Assembly: GCA_002350845.1 (NCBI GenBank) | Contig: DEFL01000028.1 | Span: 1 to 58,423 of the forward strand | Direction of reading: 5' to 3' | Source of the DNA: Christensenella sp. UBA2853 | Lineage (GTDB): Bacteria > Bacillota > Clostridia > Christensenellales > Aristaeellaceae | DNA: 58,423 nt | In this document: piece by piece, positions 58,096 through 58,423 of the stretch | Position numbering within the stretch: the first letter of the stretch is position 1 | Layout of the letters: every line of letters begins with the position of its first letter | The notes under the pieces: model-generated | What the model saw: the letters and a program-made list of their open reading frames with translations, nothing else | Databases searched by the model: none | Told to the model about the DNA's origin: nothing | Position numbers and translations under genes: made by a program

Positions 58096-58397
58096 GCATC
58101 ATGTATCATCAAAATGGAGACTATCTGCTGCCGGACATGGGGTTGAACGAGACGGGCAAAACGCCGCTGAATAAATATGGCAGAATGCGGCTGCGGTATC
58201 TGCAGGAGCATCGTCCCGGTCTCTATACAAGACTGATCTTATCCGGGAAACTGTACGAAGACCTGCTGGAAACGCAAAAGACGGCACAAGACCGAGTGGT
58301 GATCATCACGGACAAGATGGCAAAGGCCCAAAACATCAGCGAAGCGATGAAAACACAGGATCAGATGGCATGGATCGGGAAAATCACAACTTCCTGA
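58092..58397 (+). CDS. TnpV-family transposon-encoded protein
   Basis: A 101-aa protein from ATG 58092 that overlaps the previous stop. YHQNGDYLLPDMGL, LNKYGRMRLRYLQEHRPGLY, TRLILSGKLYEDLLETQKTA and the late QDQMAWIGKI match the TnpV family found in Tn4451-like and other mobile elements of Clostridia, whose role is unknown. The family is usually about 110-120 aa, so the C-terminus is slightly short. It supports the mobile nature of the right end. Confidence 0.88.
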   Translation: MSIMYHQNGDYLLPDMGLNETGKTPLNKYGRMRLRYLQEHRPGLYTRLILSGKLYEDLLETQKTAQDRVVIITDKMAKAQNISEAMKTQDQMAWIGKITTS

Positions 58398-58423
58398 TTT
58401 GCTGCAAAATCCAAACTTAAAAG

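Overview
The window looks like a low-to-mid GC Bacillota (Firmicutes) chromosome, most likely an anaerobic, gut-type Clostridia-like organism. Support comes from strong AGGAGG-type ribosome sites with frequent TTG/GTG starts, a T-box leader, LytTR/GHKL two-component genes, an ANTAR regulator beside glnA, large serine recombinases and many carbohydrate-active genes. No species can be named from sequence alone.

Layout. (1) 1-1,420: the right end of an older mobile element (serine recombinase C-terminus) followed by two 54-nt copies of the 3' half of a tRNA-Ala(CGC) gene. They flank an AT-rich 0.8-kb cassette with one secreted or membrane protein gene. (2) About 1,430-21,860: a phage-like integrated element with a large serine recombinase (20242-21981). 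It carries two operator-controlled sets of small early genes (2410-3625 and 5983-7524), a complete NgoMIV-type restriction-modification pair, a sigma-like factor, two sigma-region-4-like proteins, a VirE/D5-type primase-helicase, a 1525-aa tail tape-measure protein, an ADP-ribosyltransferase-like protein, a 38-aa membrane peptide, an Xis-like protein and a repressor-like regulator. I find no capsid, portal, terminase, tail-tube or lysis module, so this is not an ordinary prophage. It has two dense inverted-repeat arrays, a strand-biased GTGTAGC motif and no GCCGGC site by eye. (3) 21,900-44,300: chromosome, with an ECF sigma/anti-sigma pair, an exported PLP enzyme, a GH29 fucosidase, membrane proteins, an M28 peptidase, a type-B carboxylesterase, a LytTR/GHKL system, a domain-permuted membrane-anchored GH3 glycosidase, a PAP2 phosphatase, a ferredoxin-type aldo/keto reductase, a MoaE-like protein, a zinc-ribbon protein and an AraC regulator. 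(4) 44,300-55,704: ammonium assimilation and amide-nitrogen use. The order on the minus strand is glnA - ANTAR regulator - gltB - gltD; asnB (with an Asn T-box) and guaA diverge on the plus strand. (5) 55,704-end: the start of a second integrated element in the 3' end of guaA, with a tyrosine integrase, Xis-like protein, XRE regulator, ribbon-helix-helix protein and TnpV.

How the genes work together. GlnA and GltBD form the GS-GOGAT cycle, and AsnB and GuaA spend glutamine, so 44.3-55.7 kb is a nitrogen hub. glnA has a promoter followed by a terminator-like hairpin in its leader, and an ANTAR (RNA-binding antiterminator) gene lies next to it. In the phage-like element a palindromic ATCTTACGTAAGAT operator sits inside two nearly identical promoters, with a variant in front of the sigma-like gene, suggesting one repressor controls early genes and the sigma-like switch. 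The best candidates for an undescribed system are the tape-measure/ADP-ribosyltransferase element without virion genes and the small early operons, one of which ends in an HTH gene as anti-CRISPR/aca operons do.
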